DNA from: Siphonodentalium dalli | Taxonomy: Eukaryota; Mollusca; Scaphopoda; Gadilida; Siphonodentaliidae | Direction of reading: 5' to 3' | DNA: 64,000 bases | Assembly (NCBI GenBank): GCA_032622095.1 | Contig: CP136061.1 | Coordinates: 10,243,287 to 10,307,286 of the forward strand | Part shown: piece by piece, positions 12,371 to 24,864 of the stretch | How the letters are laid out: every line of letters starts with the position of its first letter | Numbering within the stretch: the stretch's first letter is position 1 | Translations under genes and position numbers: made by a program | The notes under the pieces: generated by a model | The model's database searches: none | What the model saw: only the letters and a program-made list of their open reading frames with translations | What the model was told of the DNA's origin: nothing

Positions 12371-12409
12371 CTTGCAGTTTGTCATTTACATTGGAGATCT
12401 TAGATGTAT

Positions 12410-12744
12410 TCTTCATGGTTGGTGCAATGAATGCCCTGTCGCTGTTGGGGGGGGGGGGGGGGTGGTATCTTCTTCATGGTTGGTGCAATGAATGCACTGT
12501 CGGGGTGGGTTGTATCTTCTTCATGGTTGGTGCAATGAATGCCCTGTCACTGTCGGGGTGGGTTGTATCTTCTTCATGGTTGGTGCAATGAATGCCCTGT
12601 CACTGTCGGGGTGGGTTGTATCTTCTTCATGGTTGGTGCAATGAATGCCCTGTCACTGTCGGGGGGGGGGGGGGGGGGGGGGTGTTTGGTATCTTCTTCG
12701 TTGTTGGTGTTATGAAAACCCTGTCAATGTCGGGGGGGGGGGGG
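12410..12744. repeat. ~54-bp tandem repeat with expanding G runs
   Basis: Units of cttcatggttggtgcaatga + atgccctgtcactgtcgggg. The terminal G stretch has grown to 16 (12447-12462), 22 (12661-12682) and 13 (12732-12744). Open frames reading poly-Gly are artefacts. Confidence 0.9.
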
Positions 12745-13187
12745 TCTTTGGTTTTTTTTCTCGCAATAACTAGACATAATTGAAAAACAAATGCCATTGT
12801 AATTGATTACATATGTAATTTATATCCAAAACATGAATGACATCAAATGTCTGGCTTACATAGACATACTATAGAGACGAACTATAGCTTATTCTGCCTG
12901 TGTTCGTCTCCAGCAAATAATTAAGCTCTAAAGCCAAGCTCTATGCAGGCTTGGAAAACTATCTTTATTGAAGATGGCTTCCAAAATGGCAGTCATAAAT
13001 GAAGTTTCCAATGTGAGGTTATATCATGTGCAGAATCGATGCATGTGTCCTATTGTCCACCCTAGCTGTATGTCAGAATGACCCCTCTATAACCACTCTA
13101 TCCACTGGAACAAGTTTTATTCGAGAGCTCGACCATGCAGGGTATCGAAAACTAGAGACATTCTGGGAAATCCATACTGGCCTGGGT

Positions 13188-13396
13188 GGGGGGGGGGGGG
13201 GGGGGCACACAGTTCTGCACCCTGGAAAAGTCAGAGTCAACGGAAATTACCTTAACGGGTTTGTTTTATTCGCCCATTTCTGAAATACAAACATCAAGCT
13301 TACTCTCGGCTTTGTTTTGTGATTTCGATGTGTTTATGTCACACATATCATTCGGCTTTGTTTGGTGATTTCGATGTGTTTATGTCACACATATCA
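13188..13396. repeat. G18 run and 45-bp direct duplication
   Basis: G run at 13188-13205. 'ggctttgttt(t/g)gtgatttc + gatgtgtttatgtcacacat' is duplicated at 13308-13396. No gene is seen in 12745-13497. Confidence 0.85.
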
Positions 13397-13497
13397 TGCT
13401 GGTGGCCTGTGAACAATCCAAACAAAAAGTTGAGAGAAATTATACCAGCAAGTTTCTGGTATTTTCGAGTTGGAATGATTACATGTTCGTGTGATAT

Positions 13498-13886
13498 TTA
13501 ACCCTTTACCTAACAGAAGGGCCCTGTGCCAATGCATTCTCTTATATATGCTAGTCGACCATAGGTCGCCTCGCATATATAAGAGAATGCATTGGCTTAA
13601 CATATTAAAAATTATAAAATTGTTAAAGAATGTAATAAAAAATGGTAAAAAGTGTTAAAAAAAGATTTTTTTAGGCCAATGCATTCTCTTATATATGCGA
13701 GGCGACCTATGGTCGACTCGCATATATACGAGAATGCATTGGCACAGGGCATAACTGTAACTATCACAATGTGGTCAAGGAGCCGGTTCCAATGATATCC
13801 ATATTTGTATGGTTCTATTGAGACAGACCGAAGATATTTTAGGCTGTTGAAGCTTTATTTGGCCGGTTTGTTGGGTAAAGGGTTAC
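13498..13886. mobile_element. TTAA-type MITE, copy of the 2925-3324 element
   Basis: TTAA at 13498 and TTAC (one change) at 13883. TIRs CCCTTTACCTAACA and TGTTGGGTAAAGGG. Hairpin modules at 13528-13596 and 13675-13743, then the same right part with ggagccggttccaatgatat. Confidence 0.85.
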
Positions 13887-14429
13887 AGTGTACAGTATAA
13901 TTGACCACAACGAAACATATTGTAGGACGACGCGAGGCGGAGTCCTGCAATCAGTTTCTGTTGTCAAATTGAACTATACACGACGATACGCAGTGTACTT
14001 ATTTCTTTTGTAGATTAGACTGCATATAAGTTTTGGTCGAAATTGTAGTGACAGCTGTGTAACCTGCTATATAATAGCCCAGTTGTATCGCTGCATGCAT
14101 GGTATGATTTTCCACCAAACAGTTAATCATTGGGATAGTCCACATATTCCTCAATTGTAATTTGTATTAATAGTGGATTTAATCTCAGGGGCGTGGCTAA
14201 AGGGTCTCCATCCATTGGGGGGGGGTGTCCAGGGTGGAATTTGCAACTGCACACCCCCCCCAACCAGGCCAAAAAATTTCAAGTCCGAGAAATTCCAACT
14301 GTTTGAAAATCCCAAACTAACTCCCTGTACATGTATAAGTTTGGAAAATAACGCGAATGAACTAAAACACGAAATTGGATTTCGTTCTTCTAATTCCAGT
14401 TATGGACAGCCGCTTCGATGGTTTCTCGA

Positions 14430-14802
14430 ATTCAAATTCTTTCAGCAATTGTGTCAGCATCTGTTCACACAACAGAAGGGCCCTGGGAACATGGAAGCAA
14501 CCTGTAATAACAATTAAAGGGAACACAATTTCAAGCTACCTAATAATATGTAATTGCAGCTGAAATTTTTAATTAATGTTAAAGGAAAACCTGATTATGT
14601 TCGGCCCAGGCACGCAACCGCCAAATTACTTTTTACACATGCAGCGATCTTCGTCTAGACATGCACGGAAACTATATTGCCAATGGTTGGTCGGATTCAA
14701 ATTCTTTCACCAATTGTGTCAGCATCTTTTCACACAACAGAAGGGCTCTGGGAACATGGAAACAACCTGCAATAACAAACGGAACACAAGCTACCTAACA
14801 GA
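14430..14802. repeat. ~107-bp direct repeat pair
   Basis: 14430-14537 and 14696-14802 share attcaaattctttca, caattgtgtcagcatct, acacaacagaaggg and gggaacatgga. The sequence between them (tgtaattgcagctgaaa...) is again similar to 15763-15940. Confidence 0.8.
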
Positions 14803-15179
14803 ACGGCCCTGTGCCAATGCATTCTCTTATATATGCGAGTCGACCATAGGTCGCCTCGCATATATAAGAGAATGCATTGGCTTAACACATTAAAAATTAT
14901 AAAATTGTTAAAGAATGTAAGAAAAAATGGTAAAAAGTGTTAAAAAAAGATTTTTTTTAGGCCAATGCATTCTCTTATATATGCGAGGCGACCTATGGTC
15001 GACTCGCATATATAAGAGAATGCATTGGCACAGGGCTAACTGTAACTATCACAATGTGTTCAATGAGCCGGTTCCAATGATATCCATATTTGTATGGTTT
15101 TATTGAGACAGACAGAAGATATTTTAGGCTGTTGAAGCTTTATTTGGCCGGTTTTGGCCGGTGTTGGGTAAAGGGTTAA
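14785..15179. mobile_element. TTAA-type MITE, third copy, left end replaced
   Basis: Right TIR GTGTTGGGTAAAGGG with TTAA at 15176-15179. Hairpin modules at 14813-14881 and 14961-15029. The left end lacks CCCTTTACCC and instead merges with sequence duplicated at 14430-14537 (agctacctaa). Confidence 0.75.
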
Positions 15180-15250
15180 TGACGTTGAGATCTATCTTAA
15201 ATATCACTTAGTATATGTAATTGTCGATCAATACTTCTCAGTTCACAACA

Positions 15251-15735
15251 GCTTGGGATGTCGGTTGGGTTGATGATGTTTTTGGACCGAGTCCCGTCCC
15301 GATACTCTTATATAACAGACTTTACGCCAAGAATCGTGTGGGGTATCTTACTTGGAAGTCTTCGGATTAGCTAGGTAACATGGACACATTGCGTATATAT
15401 TAATATAGAGGGCAGGCTTTATCAAACAAGCGTATATCAAATGTCCGTTGAATGTCAAAGCAATGAGATTTATAAGTAAACAAAGCCTTGTTTTTCAGAG
15501 AATTCCGATCAGAAAATGGATGTAAACATTATATTAAACGATCGTACCATCTCTTTACCTTTTTGTTCGATCACGGTACATCATTTTTGAAGACAGATTG
15601 ATCGCGGACATATCAGATGATTAATCACATTCGGGGCTTCAAGTAGTATGTATTTTCTATGAAAGTCTGTTATAGTAGAGTAACGTGACGGGACTCTGCC
15701 CAAAACCGCATTAACCCAACCGATATCCCAAGATG
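15251..15735. mobile_element. ~485-bp TIR MITE
   Basis: Terminal inverted repeats of about 75 bp: cttgggatgtcggttgggtt...tataacagacttta against taaccc aaccgatatcccaag, including gagtcccgtc/gacgggactc. No ORF. Target duplication not clear. Confidence 0.75.
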
Positions 15736-16500
15736 TACGTTGTGACCGAGAAGACTTGGTCTAATGTAATTGCAGCTGAAAATCTTCAAGATATCAAGGA
15801 ATACCTAAAAACCCAGACTCGCAACCACCAAATAACTTTGAATAGGGTACCAGGAAAATTTTACACTGTATAATTATAGGATACGTAACTCATGCAGCGA
15901 GTTCCATCTAGACATGTACAAAAACTATATTCCCGATAGCCCGAATTCTCCGTTTGGACACCCATGTGAGAGGGGCATGCACTTTTCTGTCCATTATAAG
16001 ACACGTAGAGACACATACTGTAAACTGGACACACATATTTTTTTCCGAATATCAAACTGCAACCAACTGCTATATAAGTGGAATTCCTGACGAAACATTT
16101 AAAAAAAAAAATATATTTCTCATTGTTCAGCTGCGACAACACCTTTTAATAAGGATTAATTGCCAGATAATATCCATTGATATTGAAATATAATTATACC
16201 GATGAGACGTCCGGTCCTGACCTCATATCATGTGTATACTGAGAGATGACTGACAATTAACACACACTAGTAGCAGGGGACCTCACCCCACTCTGACCAT
16301 TATAAATTCCTATCTTTTTCTGTCTAAGTTGTAAATACTCTGTCATCTTTTTCACAAATATTGTAATCCACGCTGGTATGTCAAGAGGGGGTCTTCCCGT
16401 TACTGGCACCTCAATCCCTTTGTTATTTGATAAATTACAATAAAATATGTTTAAAGTAACGAACCCCGGTGAGGTTTGGGGCATATTCGAGGGCGCCCGT
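15736..16500. other. No gene recognised
   Basis: Part (15763-15940) resembles 14553-14690 (cagctgaaa, cgcaaccaccaaat, catctagacatg), so it is dispersed repeat. The open frames on both strands have no recognisable protein motif. Confidence 0.55.
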
Positions 16501-16517
16501 CCGAATATATACCCTGT

Positions 16518-16586
16518 GCCAATGCATTCTCTTATATATGCGAGTCGACCATATGTCGCCTCGCATATATAAGAGAATGCATCGGC
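16518..16586. mobile_element. Solo 69-nt hairpin module
   Basis: Same palindrome as in the TTAA MITEs, with one stem change (gcatcggc), preceded by accctgt and followed by taacaattttt. No second module nearby. Confidence 0.85.
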
Positions 16587-16629
16587 CTAACAATTTTTCA
16601 TCATTTGTTCTTTAACAGATTTATTTTGT

Positions 16630-16898
16630 AGGTTTAGTGCCAGGGAATCTTACGTTTTTCATGGGCATCAAAATTATGACTATGAATACTTGGTGATAGT
16701 TTTGAGTTATAACATGCCCCTAAGGTTTTATCCAGTTTGCTTTTAAATTCGCTATAGCATGCTTTAGCATACCCAAAAACAATTCAACCCAAAAACAATC
16801 TGAAAAAAATAAATTTATTTTTTTGTTTTTTTTAGGGCCGATTTTACTGACCGTAAGTTAGGGCCGATGAGATCGGGCCTGGCACTGAAAGGGTTAAA
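16630..16898. mobile_element. Possible TTAA-flanked MITE with AGTGCCAGG termini
   Basis: Left 'tttagtgccaggg' and right inverted 'cctggcactgaaaggg-TTAA' (16895-16898). The interior holds gggccgatttta and a run of T. The left border lacks TTAA, so limits are uncertain. Confidence 0.4.
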
Positions 16899-17129
16899 GC
16901 GCTACATCATCAAATTATGCGTAAGTTCTCATTGTTGGTAAGAGCAGACGACACACATGCGAAACATTTATACAAGGGCGCCTATCCGTCCGTCCATCGA
17001 TACGAACGTTTTACCCTGTAACTCGGGTGGGGATCGTTAGATTTGTTTGTGCTTTGGTTTGGTGATATCCCAGAATGGGGAAATAATGATACCCACGTGT
17101 GCCATGTCCGTACGTATGTTTCAATGTGT

Positions 17130-17145
17130 GGGGGGGGGGGGGGGG
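17130..17145. repeat. G16 run left of the 37-bp satellite
   Basis: Homopolymer of 16 G in otherwise ordinary sequence. 16899-17277 holds no supported gene. Confidence 0.9.
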
Positions 17146-17277
17146 TACCCAATGGCAGAAGAGTCCAGAAATAGAGGTATAGCATGTCTCGAGGCTTTAA
17201 GGCATGAACCCGTTTCACACCGTTTGGTATTTGAGTGTCTGACAGATTTGTATATGGTACATAAATATTGAAAAAGA

Positions 17278-20200
17278 AAATCTTTGTTAGATACCAACAC
17301 ATACAGTACATTCTAAATCTTTGTTAGATACCAACACATACAGTACATTCTAAATCCTTGTTAGATACCAACACATACAGTACATTCTAAATCTCTGTTA
17401 GATACCAACACATACAGTACATTCTAAATCCTTGTTAGATACCAACACACACAGTACATTCTAAATCCTTGTTAGATACCAACACACACAGTACATTCTA
17501 AATCCTTGTTAGATACCAACACATACAGTACATTCTAAATCCTTGTTAGATACCAACACATACAGTACATTCTAAATCCTTGTTAGATACCAACACATAC
17601 AGTACATTCTAAATCCTTGTTAGATACCAACACATACAGTACATTCTAAATACTTGTTAGATACCAACACATACGGTACATTCTAAATCCTTGTTAGATA
17701 CCAACACATACGGTACATTCTAAATCCTTGTTAGATACCAACACATACGGTACATTCTAAATCCTTGTTAGATACCAACACATACAGTACATTCTAAATC
17801 CTTGTTAGATACCAACACATACGGTACATTCTAAATCCTTGTTAGATACCAACACATACGGTACATTCTAAATCCTTGTTAGATACCAACACATACGGTA
17901 CATTCTAAATCCTTGTTAGATACCAACACATACAGTACATTCTAAATCCTTGTTAGATACCAACACATACAGTACATTCTAATTCCTTGTTATATACCAA
18001 CACATACAGTACATTCTAAATCCTTGTTAGATACCAACACATACAGTACATTCTAAATCCTTGTTAGATACCAACACATACAGTACATTCTAAATCCTTG
18101 TTATACCAACACATACAGTACATTCTAAATCCTTGTTAGATACCAACACATACGGTACATTCTAAATCCTTGTTAGATACCAACACATACGGTACATTCT
18201 AAATCCTTGTTAGATACCAACACATACAGTACATTCTAAATCCTTGTTAGCTACCAACACATACGGTACATTCTAAATCCTTGTTAGATACCAACACACA
18301 CGGTACATTCTAAATCCTTGTTAGATACCAACACATACGGTACATTCTAAATCCTTGTTAGAAACCAACACATACGGTACATTCTAAATCCTTGTTAGAT
18401 ACCAACACATACGGTACATTCTAAATCCTTGTTAGATACCAACACATACAGTACATTCTAAATCCTTGTTAGCTACCAACACATACGGTACATTCTAAAT
18501 CCTTGTTAGATACCAACACACACGGTACATTCTAAATCCTTGTTAGCTACCAACACATACGGTACATTCTAAATCCTTGTTAGATACCAACACACACGGT
18601 ACATTCTAAATCCTTGTTAGATACCAACACATACGGTACATTCTAAATCCTTGTTAGAAACCAACACATACAGTACATTCTAAATCATTGTTATATACCA
18701 ACACATACAGTACATTCTAAATCCTTGTTAGATACCAACACATACAGTACATTCTAAATCTTTGTTAGATACCAACACATACAGTACATTCTAAATCCTT
18801 GTTAGATACCAACACATACAGTACATTCTAAATCCTTGTTAGATACCAACACATACAGTACATTCTAAATACTTGTTAGATACCAACACATACAGTACAT
18901 TCTAAATCCTTGTTAGATACCAACACATACAGTACATTCTAAATCTTTGTTAGATACCAACACATACAGTACATTCTAAATCCTTGTTAGATACCAACAC
19001 ATACAGTACATTCTAAATCCTTGTTAGATACCAACACACACAGTACATTCTAAATCCTTGTTAGATACCAACACATACAGTACATTCTAAATCCTTGTTA
19101 GATACCAACACATACAGTACATTCTAAATACTTGTTAGATACCAACACATACGGTACATTCTAAATCCTTGTTAGATACCAACACATACGGTACATTCTA
19201 AATCCTTGTTAGATACCAACACATACGGTACATTCTAAATCCTTGTTAGATACCAACACATACGGTACATTCTAAATCCTTGTTAGAAACCAACACATAC
19301 GGTACATTCTAAATCCTTGTTAGATACCAACACATACGGTACATTCTAAATCCTTGTTAGATACCAACACATACGGTACATTCTAAATCCTTGTTAGAAA
19401 CCAACACATACGGGACATTCTAAATCCTTGTTAGATACCAACACATACGGTACATTCTAAATCCTTGTTAGATACCAACACATACGGTACATTCTAAATC
19501 CTTGTTAGATACCAACACATACGGTACATTCTAAATCCTTGTTAGAAACCAACACATACGGTACATTCTAAATCCTTGTTAGATACCAACACATACGGTA
19601 CATTCTAAATCCTTGTTAGATACCAACACATACGGTACATTCTAAATCCTTGTTAGATACCAACACATACAGTACATTCTAAATCCTTGTTAGATACCAA
19701 CACATACGGTACATTCTAAATCCTTGTTAGATACCAACACATACGGTACATTCTAAATCCTTGTTAGATACCAACACATACGGTACATTCTAAATCCTTG
19801 TTAGATACCAACATATACGGTACATTCTAAATCCTTGTTAGATACCAACACATACGGTACATTCTAAATCCTTGTTAGAAACCAACACATACAGTACATT
19901 CTAAATCCTTGTTAGATACCAACACATACGGTACATTCTAAATCCTTGTTAGATACCAACACAGACGGTACATTCTAAATCCTTGTTAGAAACCAACACA
20001 TACGGTACATTCTAAATCCTTGTTAGATACCAACACATACAGTACATTCTAAACACTTGTTAGATACCAACACATACAGTACATTCTAAATCCTTGTTAG
20101 ATACCAACACACACGGTACATTCTAAATCCTTGTTAGATACCAACACATACGGTACATTCTAAATCCTTGTTAGATACCAACACACACGGTACATTCTAA

Positions 20201-23200
20201 ATCCTTGTTAGATACCAACACATACGGTACATTCTAAATCCTTGTTAGATACCAACACATACGGTACATTCTAAATCCTTGTTAGATACCAACACATACG
20301 GTACATTCTAAATCCTTGTTAGATACCAACACATACAGTACATTCTAAATACTTGTTAGATACCAACACATACAGTACATTCTAAATCCTTGTTAGATAC
20401 CAACACATACAGTACATTCTAAATCCTTGTTAGATACCAACACATACAGTACATTCTAAATCCTTGTTAGATACCAACACATACAGTACATTCTAAATCC
20501 TTGTTAGATACCAACACATACGGTACATTCTAAATCCTTGTTAGATACCAACACATACGGTACATTCTAAATCCTTGTTAGATACCAACACATACGGTAC
20601 ATTCTAAATCCTTGTTAGATACCAACACATACGGTACATTCTAAATCCTTGTTAGATACCAACACATACGGTACATTCTAAATCCTTGTTAGATACCAAC
20701 ACATACGGTACATTCTAAATCCTTGTTAGATACCAACACATACGGTACATTCTAAATCCTTGTTAGATACCAACACATACGGTACATTCTAAATCCTTGT
20801 TAGATACCAACACATACAGTACATTCTAAATACTTGTTAGATACCAACACATACAGTACATTCTAAATCCTTGTTAGATACCAACACATACAGTACATTC
20901 TAAATCCTTGTTAGATACCAACACATACGGTACATTCTAAATCCTTGTTAGATACCAACACATACGGTACATTCTAAATCCTTGTTAGATACCAACACAT
21001 ACAGTACATTCTAAATCCTTGTTAGCTACCAACACATACGGTACATTCTAAATCCTTGTTAGATACCAACACACACGGTACATTCTAAATCCTTGTTAGA
21101 TACCAACACATACGGTACATTCTAAATCCTTGTTAGATACCAACACATACAGTACATTCTAAATACTTGTTAGATACCAACACATACAGTACATTCTAAA
21201 TCCTTGTTAGATACCAACACATACAGTACATTCTAAATCCTTGTTAGATACCAACACATACAGTACATTCTAAATCCTTGTTAGATACCAACACATACAG
21301 TACATTCTAAATCCTTGTTAGATACCAACACATACGGTACATTCTAAATCCTTGTTAGATACCAACACATACAGTACATTCTAAATCCTTGATAGATACC
21401 AACACATACGGTACATTCTAAATCCTTGTTAGATACCAACACATACAGTACATTCTAAATCCTTGATAGATACCAACACATACAGTACATTCTAAATCCT
21501 TGTTAGATACCAACACATACAGTACATTCTAAATCCTTGTTAGATACCAACACATACGGTACATTCTAAATCCTTGTTAGATACCAACACATACAGTACA
21601 TTCTAAATCCTTGATAGATACCAACACATACGGTACATTCTAAATCCTTGTTAGATACCAACACATACAGTACATTCTAAATCCTTGATAGATACCAACA
21701 CATACAGTACATTCTAAATCCTTGTTAGATACCAACACATACAGTACATTCTAAATCCTTGTTAGATACCAACACATACGGTACATTCTAAATCCTTGAT
21801 AGATACCAACACATACGGTACATTCTAAATCCTTGTTAGATACCAACACATACGGTACATTCTAAATCCTTGTTAGATACCAACACATACGGTACATTCT
21901 AAATCCTTGATAGATACCAACACATACGGTACATTCTAAATCCTTGTTAGATACCAACACATACGGTACATTCTAAATCCTTGTTAGATACCAACACATA
22001 CAGTACATTCTAAATCCTTGTTAGATACCAACACATACGGGACATTCTAAATCCTTGTTAGATACCAACACATACAGTACATTCTAAATCCTTGTTAGAT
22101 ACCAACACATGCGGTACATTCTAAATCCTTGTTAGATACCAACACATACAGTACATTCTAAATCCTTGATAGATACCAACACATACAGTACATTCTAAAT
22201 CCTTGTTAGATACCAACACATACAGTACATTCTAAATCCTTGTTAGATACCAACACATACAGTACATTCTAAATCCTTGATAGATACCAACACATACAGT
22301 ACATTCTAAATCCTTGTTAGATACCAACACATACAGTACATTCTAAATCCTTGTTAGATACCAACACATACAGTACATTCTAAATCCTTGATAGATACCA
22401 ACACATACAGTACATTCTAAATCCTTGTTAGATACCAACACATACAGTACATTCTAAATCCTTGTTAGATACCAACACATACGGTACATTCTAAATCCTT
22501 GTTAGATACCAACACATACAGTACATTCTAAATCCTTGATAGATACCAACACATACGGTACATTCTAAATCCTTGTTAGATACCAACACATACGGTACAT
22601 TCTAAATCCTTGTTAGATACCAACACATACGGTACATTCTAAATCCTTGATAGATACCAACACATACGGTACATTCTAAATCCTTGTTAGATACCAACAC
22701 ATACGGTACATTCTAAATCCTTGTTAGATACCAACACATACGGTACATTCTAAATCCTTGATAGATACCAACACATACGGTACATTCTAAATCCTTGTTA
22801 GATACCAACACATACGGTACATTCTAAATCCTTGATAGATACCAACACATACGGTACATTCTAAATCCTTGATAGATACCAACACATACGGTACATTCTA
22901 AATCCTTGTTAGATACCAACACATACGGTACATTCTAAATCCTTGTTAGATACCAACACATACAGTACATTCTAAATCCTTGTTAGATACCAACACATAC
23001 GGTACATTCTAAATCCTTGTTAGATACCAACACATACAGTACATTCTAAATCCTTGTTAGATACCAACACATACGGTACATTCTAAATCCTTGTTAGATA
23101 CCAACACATACAGTACATTCTAAATCCTTGATAGATACCAACACATACAGTACATTCTAAATCCTTGTTAGATACCAACACATACAGTACATTCTAAATC

Positions 23201-23787
23201 CTTGTTAGATACCAACACATACAGTACATTCTAAATCCTTGATAGATACCAACACATACAGTACATTCTAAATCCTTGTTAGATACCAACACATACAGTA
23301 CATTCTAAATCCTTGTTAGATACCAACACATACAGTACATTCTAAATCCTTGATAGATACCAACACATACAGTACATTCTAAATCCTTGTTAGATACCAA
23401 CACATACAGTACATTCTAAATCCTTGTTAGATACCAACACATACGGTACATTCTAAATCCTTGTTAGATACCAACACATACAGTACATTCTAAATCCTTG
23501 ATAGATACCAACACATACGGTACATTCTAAATCCTTGTTAGATACCAACACATACGGTACATTCTAAATCCTTGTTAGATACCAACACATACAGTACATT
23601 CTAAATCCTTGTTAGATACCAACACATACGGTACATTCTAAATCCTTGTTAGATACCAACACATACGGTACATTCTAAATCCTTGTTAGATACCAACACA
23701 TACGGTACATTCTAAATCCTTGTTAGATACCAACACATACAGTACATTCTAAATCCTTGTTAGATACCAACACATACGGTACATTCT
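17278..23787. repeat. Satellite array, 37-bp monomer, ~176 copies
   Basis: Perfectly phased 37-bp units (aaatccttgttagataccaa + cacatacagtacattct) with common variants: cagt/cggt, gttag/gatag, ataca/acaca. The 'gatag' variants in 21391-23500 repeat at multiples of 37. The pattern at 22168, 22279, 22390 and 22538 recurs at 23130, 23241, 23352 and 23500, a 962-bp (26-monomer) higher-order period. No open reading frame of significance. The right edge merges into the TIR element at 23787. Confidence 0.98.
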
Positions 23788-24864
23788 AAATCGCGTTCGG
23801 TAACATTTTACACAACACAAAGGTGCATATAGCATCGCGTGACCCAACACAATGGTGCATATAGCATCACGTGACCCAACACAATGGTGCATATAGCATC
23901 ACGTGACCCAACACAATGGTGCATATAGCATCACGTGACCCAACACAATGGTGCATATAGCATCACGTGACACAACATAATGGTGCATATAGCATCACGT
24001 GACACAACATAATGGTGCATATAGCATCACCCAAACGTTGGGTAGATTTTACCCAATGTTGGGCAATGTTTTTACTCAACGTATGCAGGGTAAAAATTTA
24101 CCCAATATTAATTTACGGGTACAAAAAATCGCCCAACGCAGAACTGAAATTAATATTGGGTAAATTGTTACCCTACATTGAGTAAAAACGTTGCCCAACA
24201 TTGGGTAAAATTTACCCAACTTTCGCGTGGTGATATATGCACCATAGTGTTGGGTAAAATATTACCGAACGTTCGCGTGGTGCTATATGCACCATTAACT
24301 GTGTGGGTAAAATCTTATCCAACATACTGGTGCATATACCACCGCGAACGTTTGGTATATTTTGTCCAATGTTGGAAAATGTTTTTATTCAACGAATTGT
24401 AATAATGTACCCAATATTAATTTCCCTTCAGCGTTGGGCGATTTTTTGTACCCGAACAAATCAACTAATGTTAGGGGTATTATTACCACATAATAAACAC
24501 TCTTCATTGATCATCTATGTTAAAATAATTTATTAGCCCCCCCTTTAAGTCATCTGAGATCAAAGGTACATATCCAATTATATTCCCCTGGTCAGGTTAC
24601 CCCTGTGTACTAATTTTCCTACATGTGGTCTAAGCCTATTCCTACAAAAACATCGTCCAAAGCATATTGGAAATTAATGTTGGGTAAATTGTTACCTTGC
24701 GTGGAGTAAACACATTGCCCAACATTGAGTAAAATTTACCCAACTTTCGCGTGCTGCTATATGCACCATTGTGTTGGGTAAAACATTACCGAACGTTCGC
24801 GTGGTGCTATCTGCACCATTGTGTTCAGTGTTGTGTTAGGTAAAATTTTACCCAACGCGATTTA
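23787..24864. mobile_element. Composite foldback/TIR element between two satellite arrays
   Basis: Ends are inverted: left TAAATCGCGTTCGGTAA and right (reverse complement) TAAATCGCGTTGGGTAA. Inside are (1) a 32-bp tandem array, (2) a palindrome with about 80-bp arms (24034-24113 against 24147-24224) built on TTGGGTAAA/TTTACCCAA, and (3) a second, more diverged copy of the palindrome halves around 24370-24440 and 24655-24745, split by about 200 bp of other sequence. Subterminal 'gtgctatatgcaccat' blocks on the right are inverted copies of the 32-bp unit on the left. No transposase is encoded, so it is non-autonomous. Confidence 0.75.
23812..24030. repeat. 32-bp tandem repeat, ~7 copies
   Basis: Units of acccaacacaatggtgcata + tagcatcacgtg. 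The unit is the reverse complement of the subterminal blocks near 24225-24300 and 24745-24830 of the same element, so it is an amplified piece of the element's arm. Confidence 0.95.

Noticed and set aside
12379-12783. Open frames encoding glycine-rich peptides
   Set aside because: They are translations of a 54-bp repeat and G runs, with no start context or conservation.
13921-14170. Possible unique gene fragment near a C/G-run region
   Set aside because: Open frames are short and interrupted; part of the flanking sequence is a dispersed repeat (14430-14802).
16257-16484. Possible last RENBP exon on the minus strand
   Set aside because: No FHVPR-like block or correct phase; no resemblance to the family C-terminus.
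17278-23787. CRISPR-like array (regular 37-bp repeats)
   Set aside because: There are no unique spacers; the whole unit repeats head to tail. No cas genes, and the context is eukaryotic.
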